Assembly: GCA_038731605.1 (NCBI GenBank)
Contig: JAVYQP010000001.1
Span: 310,001-374,000, forward strand
Reading direction: 5' to 3'
Origin: WYZ-LMO2 sp038731605
GTDB taxonomy: Archaea; Halobacteriota; Archaeoglobi; Archaeoglobales; Archaeoglobaceae
DNA length: 64,000 nucleotides
Shown: piece after piece, positions 40,381 through 49,177 of the stretch
Layout: each line of letters opens with the position of its first letter
How positions within the stretch are numbered: the first letter of the stretch is position 1
Program-made: the position numbers and the translations under genes
The notes under the pieces: model-generated
What the model was told of the DNA's origin: nothing
Database searches by the model: none
What the model saw: only the letters and a program-made list of their open reading frames with translations

Positions 40381-41354
40381 AGATCGCAGTTATTCCGGGA
40401 GATGGGATTGGGAAGGAAGTGATGGCTTCGGCGGTAGAAGTTCTCAACGAGCTCGTAGATTTAAAGCTCGAGTTTTATGAAGCGGGCGATGAAGCGTTGC
40501 AAAAATATGGAAAAGCCCTTCCAGACGAAACGCTTGAAGCCTGCAAGAAAAGCGACGCAGTTCTTTTCGGTGCAGCTGGCGAAACTGCTGCGGACGTGAT
40601 CGTGAAGCTAAGGCAAGAGCTCGACACATTTGCGAACGTCCGCCCAGCGAAGGCTTTGAAAGGTGTGAAGTGCCTTTATCCCGGGCTCGACATAGTCGTG
40701 ATTAGGGAAAACACCGAGTGCCTTTACAAGGGGTGGGAGTTCAAGGATAAGGGCTCGGCGTTTGCGATCAGGGTGATAACAGAAACCGCTTCGGAAAGAA
40801 TAGCGAGGTTTGCGTTCGAATTCGCAAAGAGGGAAGGGAGGAAGAAGGTTACAGCGTTGCACAAGGCTAACGTGATGAAGCTGACGTGTGGTCTCTTTAG
40901 GGACGTGTGCAGAAGGGTTGCGAAGGAATACAGCATTGCCTTCAACGAATACTACATCGACGCTGGTTGCATGTTCTTGGTCATGGATCCCTTCAGGTTC
41001 GACGTGATCGTGACGACGAACTTGTTCGGCGACATAGTCAGCGATCTCACCGCTGGGCTCGTTGGCGGTCTCGGGATAGCTCCTTCAGCGAACATCGGTG
41101 AAAAACATGCGATCTTCGAGCCTGTGCACGGCGCTGCGTTCGACATCGCTGGGAAGGGAATTGCAAATCCAACTGCGATGCTTTTAACGACTGCGATGAT
41201 GCTTAAGCATCTCGGCTTCAACGAAGAGGCAAAGAAAATCGAAATTGCAGTCGAAGAGACGATTGCAAGCGGAAAAACAACTCCAGATCTCGGTGGGAAG
41301 CTGAAGACCTCGGAGTTCACGAGGGAAGTTGTTAAGAAGCTTAGAGAAGTCTAA
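40377..41354 (+). CDS. leuB: 3-isopropylmalate dehydrogenase
   Basis: A 325-residue NAD-dependent beta-hydroxyacid oxidative decarboxylase. IPGDGIGKEVM opens the fold; VIRENTECLYKGWE, TALHKANVMKLTCGLF and TNLFGDIVSDLTAGLVGGLG give catalytic Tyr, Lys and Asp residues, and EPVHGAAFDIAGKGIANPTA the nucleotide loop. Isocitrate and homoisocitrate dehydrogenases share this scaffold, but pairing with the leuD-type small subunit supports a leucine role. Confidence 0.88.
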   Translation: MKIAVIPGDGIGKEVMASAVEVLNELVDLKLEFYEAGDEALQKYGKALPDETLEACKKSDAVLFGAAGETAADVIVKLRQELDTFANVRPAKALKGVKCLYPGLDIVVIRENTECLYKGWEFKDKGSAFAIRVITETASERIARFAFEFAKREGRKKVTALHKANVMKLTCGLFRDVCRRVAKEYSIAFNEYYIDAGCMFLVMDPFRFDVIVTTNLFGDIVSDLTAGLVGGLGIAPSANIGEKHAIFEPVHGAAFDIAGKGIANPTAMLLTTAMMLKHLGFNEEAKKIEIAVEETIASGKTTPDLGGKLKTSEFTREVVKKLREV

Positions 41355-41580
41355 ATCGGCTTTAATGTTTCCTTGTCTTTTATTGTTTTATTCAAATGAA
41401 TTTCTCATCCCGCTGAATTGCAATTTCTAAACAACTTTGAAAGTAGGAGTGGTCTTATCTCTGCCCTGAGTTTGCGCCTAACATCCCTTTCTGAATAATC
41501 CGCCCCCAAACCTCGACGACATCTCTAAGTCTAACAACCTCCATCCCCGAACCCTCTTATCTCGATATCCCTGCATTTGT

Positions 41581-42714
41581 TCATTTTTCCTCGGCTTTTA
41601 GTCTTGTTACCAGAATCAAGTCACCATTTTCTATCTGAAGGTCCAAGTCCATCAAATCTCGCATTCTGCCACAAAATTCATCTCCTACTTTCCTCTTTAA
41701 GAGCCTCTCCACAGAATGTCTTACCACCTCATCATCTTCGTAGAGCATCCCAAAATTTTTAATAACTGGTAACCTGAACTCCTCCAGATTTTCAGCGTAT
41801 ACATTTTCCCTTACAGGTAAATCTCTTTTGAGATCATCTGCTATCCTTTTGAGATCTATTCTTGGAGAAGTCGAGCTTACCTCTGGCTGTAAGTAATCAT
41901 GTTCAACTTTTATGTCCCATCTGTATCTCTAACTACTCTCAAAAGCTGTAGTTTCAACCTTTCTTTCCCCAGTCTTTTTTTCCACCGAAGAATCCACTTT
42001 TTTAAGCTCAAAATGGGTAGTTTCTAATCACTTTTTGGATGAAGATCTAAGAGCAAAGCCATTGTCAATTTTGCGTAGTCTCTGCAAACGGATAGCCGAT
42101 ATTTTAGTATTTTTTCTATTGGAAGGCTGAGCGTGAAAGTATCGCCAATTCTAAATTCTGGCACGAGTCTCTTTATGTTTCCATACCTCATCATGAGATA
42201 AAAAAATCATAGAAAACGAACTTCCAACGAGTAAGGAAGCGACAATAGAAAATATCAGGAGATTGGAGGGCATAGGTACTCTTTCCACCGATATTGCGAC
42301 CACGACAATTACAAAGAGGACACTACAGAACAGGATAGTTAAGGGAATCAGGATTTCCAGTAAATTCCCACGTAACAGTAACAGGATCACTAAAAGCGAA
42401 ACTATGATGACGACAAAGGAGTTCTGCTCATACCAAAGCCATAGAAGTATCATCATTAAAAGAAGAGTGATCACTGAGAGGATTAAGTATACTAACCATC
42501 GCTCGTGCCAAAATGTCAAATTTCTATCTTCCCATTCCAAGATATTGGTCAAAGTTTCTGCATCGTTTTTTCCTTTCAACCTTCTCGCTAAGGATTTGAC
42601 TTCATTATTTCCAACTTCTTCTTTTTTAGGTAGAAATTGGCTGTAGAATATTTTTCTTCTTAACTCTTCTGTTGTTACCTTTTTCGGAAATAATATCCAT
42701 TGGGTCACTTTCAT
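41581..42714 (-). pseudogene. degraded membrane transglutaminase-like protein gene
   Basis: The intact first part (187 residues, 42714 to 42151) has hydrophobic helices after a KITLENILEWEDRN-like segment, then ends at a stop. Shifting frame, the sequence continues as FRIGDTFTLSLPIEKILKYR and VCRDYAKLTMALLLDLHPKSD, a transglutaminase-like catalytic block with its cysteine, before another stop. Further on, fragments KLPILSLKKW, KVEHDYLQPEVSS and RHSVERLLKRKVGDEFCG lie in other frames, ending at 41581. At least one frameshift, one deletion and one nonsense change are needed. The region is A/T-richer than its neighbours. The 225 bases between leuB and this relic show nothing. Confidence 0.65.
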
Positions 42715-42809
42715 ACTCGACTACTAGCTTACTACTCAAACTTAAGCTTATCTGTTCGCTCTAAAATCGATTTTCGTTCTAATCTCTAAGGCTTTTCCAA
42801 AGAGTTAAG

Positions 42810-43154
42810 TTAAATCACGTCTCTGAACGTCTCGATTTTTTTATACGTCTCCTCGAGGATCTCTTTTTCCACGATCTTCTTCAGCTCTTCCCTCCCATAG
42901 GTGCGAAGAATGTCGAGGTATCTGCCAAAGTCCGCAATTATTGCTTTTGCGTTCGCATCCTTTATCGCATAGCTCATCCCAACTATTCTCCCGAGCAAAA
43001 AAGCTGAGAACGCTAAATCCATCCCAGAAAACTTTTCATTGAGCCTTTTCAGCATCTCATCATCTTTAAGCCTTAGCGCTATCATCTCCACGATTTCGGC
43101 GATCATCTCCGCAACTTTTTCAGCGCTCAAGCCAACGGATCTGAAGAGCACCAT
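42810..43154 (-). CDS. hypothetical helical protein, 114 residues
   Basis: An all-helical protein starting MVLFRSVGLSAEKVAEMIAE and ending LEETYKKIETFRDVI. The segment FSGMDLAFSAFLLGRIVGMSY is amphipathic to hydrophobic and could pack against a membrane or partner. No known motif. Codon use resembles neighbouring real genes, and it lies divergent to the CetZ-like gene with a 77-base spacer containing TTTTTAAAG-like promoter sequence. Confidence 0.6.
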   Translation of the reverse strand: MVLFRSVGLSAEKVAEMIAEIVEMIALRLKDDEMLKRLNEKFSGMDLAFSAFLLGRIVGMSYAIKDANAKAIIADFGRYLDILRTYGREELKKIVEKEILEETYKKIETFRDVI

Positions 43155-43231
43155 GAAACTAATCTGTTTCGACTTTTAAGCAATGTAACCGAAGGCAAAA
43201 TTTTTAAAGTCCCCCGACGAAATCATAAAAA

Positions 43232-44143
43232 ATGAGACTCCTCACGATTGGCGTCGGTCTCAGGGGTGCAAAAATCGCAGAAAACTTTTTCAGACGAGGT
43301 GTGAAAGTCAACGGAGTCCCGCTCTTCAAGTGTTTTGCAATTCTTGGCAACGAAGCACAGATGAGGAGTATAGCGATAAAAGACGATAGGAAGTTCTACG
43401 TCCACAGCAAGAAAGGTGTTCTGGGTTTCCTGAATTCGATAACGAAGATCTACGAGATCTGGGAAGGAGCGCTCGTAATTCTTTCGCTCGAAGACGAATA
43501 TGCGTTCGAAATCGCCATTGAGGTGAACGAAAGAGTGAAGGAAATCTTTGAAGACCCGATAATAACGCTTCCTTTGATCCCAACGCTCGGCGAAGTCAAT
43601 ATGCTCGAGCTGAAGAGGAAGCTCTTGGAGCTGAGAAAAAGATCGGACGTTTTGCTGATCTTTGAGGGCAACGTTGGCGTGGACGAGAAGATCTTGAGAT
43701 CTATGAACTTACTTGCCCTCGCTGGCGAAGTGGACTTGAAGCGGAGAGTTGCGGGAGAAGTTGTTGTAGACACTTCCGACGTGTTCAACGCACTTAGGTC
43801 AGAGGGTTTCTCGATTCTCGGCTTTGCAGAGCAAAAAATTCCATTCGGGATTTTCAGGAAAAAGAGCGAGTTAAAGGCTATGAGGACGAGGAGGATGATC
43901 GAGCTCTTCGATAAAGCGCTGAACAATTTGAGCATCCAAGCAAAGATCGAGGATGCGAAATCTTCGTTAATCCTTTTCACAGGTCCGAAAGAGGAGATCA
44001 CGATGGAGGGTCTTTTCGAAGTGATCAGCAAGGTGGAGAGTCTAAACAGTGGGATCGAGGTTAGATACGGCGACTGCCCAATGCAGAGCAAAAAAGTTTC
44101 ACTCGTGCTCCTCTTTTCGGGACTTAAGGCTGTTAAGTTCTAA
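43232..44143 (+). CDS. divergent CetZ/FtsZ-like tubulin-superfamily protein lacking the GTP glycine loop
   Basis: A 303-residue protein. The start MRLLTIGVGLRGAKIAENFF is the first Rossmann strand and loop of FtsZ/CetZ. VVDTSDVFNALRSEGFSILGFA matches the CetZ segment VDSS-(I/V)xNxL...GxStxGyA, and KSSLILFTGPKEEITMEGLF with VLLFSG at the end matches the C-terminal activation domain. The signature GGGTGSG loop that binds GTP is absent: the corresponding place reads LVILSLEDEYAFEI (82-95). It may be a non-hydrolysing structural relative. Its end overlaps the convergent truA by 45 bases. Confidence 0.62.
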   Translation: MRLLTIGVGLRGAKIAENFFRRGVKVNGVPLFKCFAILGNEAQMRSIAIKDDRKFYVHSKKGVLGFLNSITKIYEIWEGALVILSLEDEYAFEIAIEVNERVKEIFEDPIITLPLIPTLGEVNMLELKRKLLELRKRSDVLLIFEGNVGVDEKILRSMNLLALAGEVDLKRRVAGEVVVDTSDVFNALRSEGFSILGFAEQKIPFGIFRKKSELKAMRTRRMIELFDKALNNLSIQAKIEDAKSSLILFTGPKEEITMEGLFEVISKVESLNSGIEVRYGDCPMQSKKVSLVLLFSGLKAVKF

Positions 44144-44893
44144 GGAGATCAGCTTGTAAACCGTTCCGTGATGTTTGAGCCTCTTCTTCAGCCTCAGCTC
44201 GAGCAATCTCTTCGCAATCTCATCAACTTCAAACTCAAAGTCGTATTTCACTTCTCTCAGCATCAATCCATGAGGCGGAGCGGGAGGAACTCTTTCCCTG
44301 TGCTCCTCTGGTTTAAGCATTTTCTCAAACCACTCAACGCTTTTGCCCATTCCTACAAAGCATAACGCAGTTGCGATGCATCTGACCATGTTGTAGGTGA
44401 ATGCGTTCGCTTCGATCTCAAAAACCAAAAAATCTCCTTCCCTGTTAAGGGTTGCGTTGAAAACCTCTCTTCTCCCACCCTTCCACCCACGGGTGAAGTT
44501 TGAGAAATTGTGAACGCCCTTAAGAAGTTCAACCGCCTCGCTCATCTTCTCGAAGTCGTAGCCCTCGTCTAAGAAAACGTAAACGTAGACTCTGCTCTTC
44601 GCCTTTCTTGGGTTGAAATCCTCGCCAACTTCTTTAAAAGCCCAGACGGTGATGTCTGATGGGAGTGAGGAGTTCAAGATTCTCGGCAAAAGCTTTCTAT
44701 CGCTCTCGATCGCAAAAACTTGCCCCAAAGCGCTCACGCCAGTGTCGGTTCTCCCAGCAAACCTCGGCTTCGAGTCTATACCGAGATCTTGCAGAGCCTT
44801 CCTTACCTCGCCTTCAACAGTTCTAAGCCCAGGTTGAAATTGGCTACCAAAAAAATTTTCACCGAAGTATGCGATTTTAAACGCATACTTCAT
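44099..44893 (-). CDS. truA: tRNA pseudouridine synthase A
   Basis: A 264-residue enzyme forming pseudouridine at tRNA positions 38-40. The catalytic aspartate is in FAGRTDTGVSALGQV, and YFGENFFGSQFQPG, VHNFSNFTRG and AFTYNMVRCI are family blocks. The tail is extended by about 20 charged residues. It overlaps the next upstream gene's stop as ATGA and converges on the CetZ-like gene. Confidence 0.93.
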   Translation of the reverse strand: MKYAFKIAYFGENFFGSQFQPGLRTVEGEVRKALQDLGIDSKPRFAGRTDTGVSALGQVFAIESDRKLLPRILNSSLPSDITVWAFKEVGEDFNPRKAKSRVYVYVFLDEGYDFEKMSEAVELLKGVHNFSNFTRGWKGGRREVFNATLNREGDFLVFEIEANAFTYNMVRCIATALCFVGMGKSVEWFEKMLKPEEHRERVPPAPPHGLMLREVKYDFEFEVDEIAKRLLELRLKKRLKHHGTVYKLISLELNSLKSRKEEHE

Positions 44894-45186
44894 TTCTTGA
44901 GAATCGCATTCACGAACTGGTTTACCGTGTTCAACTTTCTGAACACGACGTTTTTCACGTTCATCTGACCCTGATAGAAGCCAACAGCGGCTCCGACAAG
45001 GAATAAGAACTCTATGTCGTCGAGCTTGTATTTTTCCTTCAGCTCCATGAGCTCGTTGACCTTCGACTCAGGCAGAACGTCTGCCTTCTCTTCCTTAACC
45101 ATCAGCTTGTCCTCGTCGATCTCCCACTTCTTCTTCAGCTCTTCAAAAGCATCCATCAATATCGAAGTTCTCGTCTCGATGTCCAT
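44890..45186 (-). CDS. hypothetical small protein upstream of truA
   Basis: A 98-residue charged helical protein (MDIETRTSILMDAFEELKKK onward) ending with a glycine-containing GAAVGFYQGQMNVKNVVF segment. I do not recognise it. It is coupled to truA by an ATGA overlap, so a role connected to tRNA modification or simply shared expression is possible. Confidence 0.6.
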   Translation of the reverse strand: MDIETRTSILMDAFEELKKKWEIDEDKLMVKEEKADVLPESKVNELMELKEKYKLDDIEFLFLVGAAVGFYQGQMNVKNVVFRKLNTVNQFVNAILKK

Positions 45187-45219
45187 GATCGCAGTTTCTC
45201 AAAGAATTTAAAAATCTTT

Positions 45220-46395
45220 CTAAACGACTCTCACACTTTCGAACCTTATCGGAGAAGTTATCGTGTTCTCGACTTGCTCCCTTTTCCCGCAAATTCCAGA
45301 GATTCTCTTTAACAACTCGAAAATGTTCCCGTAGATCATCGCACCTCTTACGCCTTTTCCATCGATCTCGGCGTTTAAGCATTCCACGCTAAAATCACCG
45401 CTAACCGCATTCGCAGTGTGGGCGCCGATGATGCTGTGAACGACGATCGCTGAATCTTCGTTAGCCTTCCCTTCGACCTCGATTATCACATTGCTCGGCA
45501 GTGGCATTGGATGCGAGTCGACGCTCATTCGCAGTCCATTTCCAGTAACTCCGAACTGCTCGGAGTTTTTCCAGTCGGAGTAGAAGCAAAGGACACTTTC
45601 ATCGACGAGAACCTTTCTCCTTGCCATAACACCTTCGTCGTCGAAGGAGTAGCTGAAAAGACCACCGCTGAGCGTGGCGTCGTCGATTATTCTGATCTTT
45701 CCCAAGAAAGTTCCCTTCGAAACGCTACTTCTCCCTCGGGCGACGTTTTCTGCGGAGAGGGAGGGATAGAGCGTGTGTGAAAATAGCTGGTGGATCGCAT
45801 AGGGCATGAGGACGAGATCATAGTAACCAGCGTCTATCTTCTCCGCCTTTGAAGCGATGATCGCCAGCTCCTCTGCGTAGCGTGCAGTGTCTTCGATGTC
45901 AAGCCTCAGTTCTCTGCTTGCGGTCTGCGCATAGCCATTACCCTCGCCGTAGACGGTTTCGAGCGAGAAAAAGGAGAAAGTGCTCTTCTCAAAGAGATCC
46001 GCACCGAGCGAGTTTTTGATGCTCGTCTCTGTGATCCCATGGGTTATAACTGCGTTCGCAATCTTTGCCTTCTCAACGGAGCTCAGCAAAATTTCGCACT
46101 CCTCCCTTATGAAATCTCTGCTCAACTCCTCAAACCTCCTGTCGTAGATTCCGTTGACCTTTGCAGCTTTTTCCAATGGAAAACTCTTTAGTCTCTCTTC
46201 GGAAATCCTCGCCATCTTTCTCGCTTCTTCCATCAGCTTTTCCAAGTCTTTCCCCGCAGAGAATCCGAGCTTTCCGTTTTCTATGACCCTGACAGCGTAG
46301 GACTTTTGCTCGTGTTTATTCAGCATTTTCAGCTTTCCTGCCTCGATTTCCGCTGAAAAGCCAACGACTTTCTCGCTGAAAACTTCCCACTCCAT
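45220..46395 (-). CDS. tldE: TldE/PmbA-family metalloprotease partner
   Basis: A 391-residue protein of the TldD/TldE protease pair, which degrades unfolded peptides and processes microcin-like substrates in bacteria. TldE is the non-catalytic partner: the HExxxH motif is missing, while the fold features YDLVLMPYAIHQLFSHTL and LSGGLFSYSFDDEGVMARRKVLV remain. The ATG at 46395 overlaps the tldD stop as TGATG; the longer open frame upstream overlaps tldD and is rejected. Confidence 0.87.
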   Translation of the reverse strand: MEWEVFSEKVVGFSAEIEAGKLKMLNKHEQKSYAVRVIENGKLGFSAGKDLEKLMEEARKMARISEERLKSFPLEKAAKVNGIYDRRFEELSRDFIREECEILLSSVEKAKIANAVITHGITETSIKNSLGADLFEKSTFSFFSLETVYGEGNGYAQTASRELRLDIEDTARYAEELAIIASKAEKIDAGYYDLVLMPYAIHQLFSHTLYPSLSAENVARGRSSVSKGTFLGKIRIIDDATLSGGLFSYSFDDEGVMARRKVLVDESVLCFYSDWKNSEQFGVTGNGLRMSVDSHPMPLPSNVIIEVEGKANEDSAIVVHSIIGAHTANAVSGDFSVECLNAEIDGKGVRGAMIYGNIFELLKRISGICGKREQVENTITSPIRFESVRVV

Positions 46396-47660
46396 CACTC
46401 CCCACCCACCTTCGCTTTGCACAACACTTCCGGTGCACCATCCGCCACGGGCACGGTTTGCGAGGCTTTCCCGCAAAAACCGGGGTCGAAGCGAACCCTC
46501 TTTCCCAGTTTCAGATCTTTCAGCAGATCCAGTGTACCCATGATCCCGACGTCACGGATCATCTCCGCTATTTCTGCGTTGCGAACCACGTAACCATACT
46601 GAGCGCTGAAGTGGAAGTATCCGGTTGCGGGATTCGTTTCTCCACCTCGAGAACCTACGAGAAACACGCCATCTTTGCACAGCTCCAAAAGCTCTTCAAA
46701 CTCATAGGCTCCGGGGCTTAGGAATGTGTTGCTCATTCTAACGATTGGAAAAGCAACTCCTTCAGCCCTCGCATTCCCGGGAACTCCTCCAAGCTTCTTA
46801 GCAGTTTCCCTGCTGTGGAGGTAGCTCTTGAGCACACCATTCTCGACCAAAACCTTTCTCTTTGCTATAACGCCCTCGTCGTCGAACGGGAAGAAACCAA
46901 ACTCCTCGATCGTCGGATCGTCGACGATGGTTACGTTGTCCCCAGCAATCTTCTCTCCAATCCTACCGCTTAGAACACTCGAACCCTGGAGAACGTGATC
47001 CGCTTCAGCTGCGTGTCCAAAGGCTTCGTGGATGAAAACACCCGCAAGCTGGGGATCCATGAGCACGTTCATCTCCCCAGAAGGCGGAGCTTTTGCGTTT
47101 ACGAGTTTTGGTAAAATCTCGTTTATCTCGTCGATTAGCTCGTAGGCGTTCTCCAATTTCTCCATCCCACCTGGTTTCATCAGCCTTTTCGAAAGGAACT
47201 GGAGCGTATTTCCTTTTTCAACCGCAAAAACAGAGATGCCAACCCTTGGGACGAAGTAGCTGACATCACTTCCTTCTGAATCTCTGTAGGAGAACTTTCT
47301 GAGAGATTCGATGTAGCTGATCTTCGAGTTCTTGGCGTTCAGCCTCTTCTTGAGGTCTTTCAAGAACGCTATTTTCTCCTCAACATCCACGTCTTGTGGC
47401 GGAATTTTCGCCTTCAGCTCGTAGCTACCCTTAGCAACGACCTTCTCGATCTCAACGTCTCCTTTGCCGATGATGTTTCGTCTCGCTTCCTCTATTCCCT
47501 CAGAGTCGCTCACATTGCCTTCAAAAATTCCCCAGAAACCGTTTTCGAGCACTCTGAAACATTTGGAGCTGAAGAAGACTTTTTTTGGTTTTTCAATTGC
47601 TCCGTTTTCGAGCGTTATCGCAAGACTTTCGATCTCGAGCTCCCTTATGTCGTAGAACAT
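46395..47660 (-). CDS. tldD: TldD-family metalloprotease
   Basis: A 421-residue catalytic subunit. The zinc motif HEAFGHAAEADHVLQG provides HExxxH, and the partner residues DDEGVIAKRKVLVENG and GGETNPATGYF are in place. It forms a heterodimer with TldE, encoded immediately downstream with overlapping codons. It is preceded by an FAD-dependent dehydrogenase gene four bases upstream, so all three form an operon. Confidence 0.9.
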   Translation of the reverse strand: MFYDIRELEIESLAITLENGAIEKPKKVFFSSKCFRVLENGFWGIFEGNVSDSEGIEEARRNIIGKGDVEIEKVVAKGSYELKAKIPPQDVDVEEKIAFLKDLKKRLNAKNSKISYIESLRKFSYRDSEGSDVSYFVPRVGISVFAVEKGNTLQFLSKRLMKPGGMEKLENAYELIDEINEILPKLVNAKAPPSGEMNVLMDPQLAGVFIHEAFGHAAEADHVLQGSSVLSGRIGEKIAGDNVTIVDDPTIEEFGFFPFDDEGVIAKRKVLVENGVLKSYLHSRETAKKLGGVPGNARAEGVAFPIVRMSNTFLSPGAYEFEELLELCKDGVFLVGSRGGETNPATGYFHFSAQYGYVVRNAEIAEMIRDVGIMGTLDLLKDLKLGKRVRFDPGFCGKASQTVPVADGAPEVLCKAKVGGE

Positions 47661-47663
47661 AGC

Positions 47664-49052
47664 TCAGGACTCCAGAATGCTCTCTGCAGCGATTAACCCA
47701 GTGACAGCTGCGCCAACGATACCCCTGCTCATCCCCGCACCATCGCCGATTGCGTAGATGAACGGAATGCTCGTCCTCATCTTTTCGTCGACCTTGAGCT
47801 TTAGGGAGTAAAACTTCACCTCGGGAGCGTAGAGAAGCGTCGAATCGTCCGCAACTCCCGGAATGACCCTGTCGAGTCTTTCCAGCGCATCTAAGATGTC
47901 GTCGATAACCCTCCCTGGATACGCTAAGCTTATGTCCCCGGGGATAGCGGTTTTTAGCGTTGGTTGCACGAGTCTGTTGTTTCTAATCCTACTCTCGGTG
48001 CTTCTTCTTCCGAGGCGGAGATCCTTTAGCCTTTGAATTATCGGATTCCCACCGCCGAGCTTTGTTGTGATCCTCGCAAGATCCCTTCCCCACTCGTTTG
48101 GCTCTTCGAACGGTTCTGTAAACTCGTAGTGTCCAAGAAGTGCGAAATTCGTGTTGCTACTTTTTTCCTTAGCCTTGCTGTGTCCGTTCACAAGACAAAA
48201 GTCGCCGTAGTCTTCCCTTATCACCCAGCCCCTCGGACAAGTGCAAAACGTTCGCATATAGTCGTCGTGTCTGCGGGTGACGACACGAAGCTTTGGATCG
48301 TATATCGTTGAAGTGATGTCGTCCATTATCGACGCTGGGACTTCTATGCGAACTCCAACGTCGATGGCTTTCGAGTTCTCCGCAATAGCTATACCGTATT
48401 TCTTGACCCACTCCTCAAGCCAGTTCGCCCCTCCTCTTCCAACGGCGATTATAAGGTTTTTATAAGCAAATTCGCTACCATCAGCGGTCTTTACGATCTT
48501 TTTCTCTGGGTTTATGTCCACGACTGTCGTTTCCGTTTTTATAAGAACCCCTCTCCTTTTCAGTTCTTCTTCGATGCTCTTTATGACCTTCGGCAACTCA
48601 TCGCTACCCACGTGTCTTTGCTTCAACGGCACGAACTCGATTCCCGCAGCGTTCGCATCCTTTAGGAACTTGTTTATCCTCTCCTCGTCCTCCCCGTAGA
48701 CTTTTCCCGTTACTCCGTGTTTCGTGAATATATCGTCGACCTCGTTCATTTTCTCAATCACGTATTCGGGCTTTAGAAAATCGAAGTCGCCACCTACGGT
48801 GAAGCTCGAAGGGTAATTCGGGTTTACGTAGTTCAGCTTTCCATCGGAAAGCCCACCTGCGCCACCAACACCACACGTTATGTTGCAAGGGTCGCATTTT
48901 TTGCAGTAGCTCTGCGATAGGTCGCTTGGACACTTTCTCTTCGATATTTCTCTGCCCATCTCAAAAATCGCTACTTTTCTCTTTCCCGCAAGCTTATAAG
49001 CGGAGAACATTCCACCGGGACCTGCGCCAACGATTATGACGTCGAATTCCAT
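47664..49052 (-). CDS. FAD-dependent dehydrogenase
   Basis: A 462-residue flavoprotein beginning with VIIVGAGPGGMFSAYKL (FAD Rossmann) and followed by a cysteine-containing CPSDLSQSYCKKCDPCNITCG segment that could bind a metal or Fe-S cluster. GVGGAGGLSDGKLNY and IYAIGDGAGMSRGIVGAA belong to the same family of broad-distribution dehydrogenases, whose substrate is not known. First gene of an operon with tldD and tldE. Confidence 0.8.
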   Translation of the reverse strand: MEFDVIIVGAGPGGMFSAYKLAGKRKVAIFEMGREISKRKCPSDLSQSYCKKCDPCNITCGVGGAGGLSDGKLNYVNPNYPSSFTVGGDFDFLKPEYVIEKMNEVDDIFTKHGVTGKVYGEDEERINKFLKDANAAGIEFVPLKQRHVGSDELPKVIKSIEEELKRRGVLIKTETTVVDINPEKKIVKTADGSEFAYKNLIIAVGRGGANWLEEWVKKYGIAIAENSKAIDVGVRIEVPASIMDDITSTIYDPKLRVVTRRHDDYMRTFCTCPRGWVIREDYGDFCLVNGHSKAKEKSSNTNFALLGHYEFTEPFEEPNEWGRDLARITTKLGGGNPIIQRLKDLRLGRRSTESRIRNNRLVQPTLKTAIPGDISLAYPGRVIDDILDALERLDRVIPGVADDSTLLYAPEVKFYSLKLKVDEKMRTSIPFIYAIGDGAGMSRGIVGAAVTGLIAAESILES

Positions 49053-49177
49053 ACATTTTTACCCTCTTTTCGTTGTGTCATTTAAGTTTTGCTGTTTAAG
49101 TCTCGGCAATAAGTTTGAGACTATATTATAATATTCATATTTAGGAAACTATTTTATGCAGAAAAACAACCGCAGAT

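Noticed and set aside
46396..46476. Longer start for tldE
   Set aside because: It would lie inside tldD; the ATG at 46395 overlaps the tldD stop in the usual way.
49053..49177. Replication origin in the A/T-rich spacer before the OYE-like gene
   Set aside because: The spacer is short, has only one TATA-like block and lacks repeated origin recognition boxes or an adjacent cdc6 gene; it is explained as a promoter.
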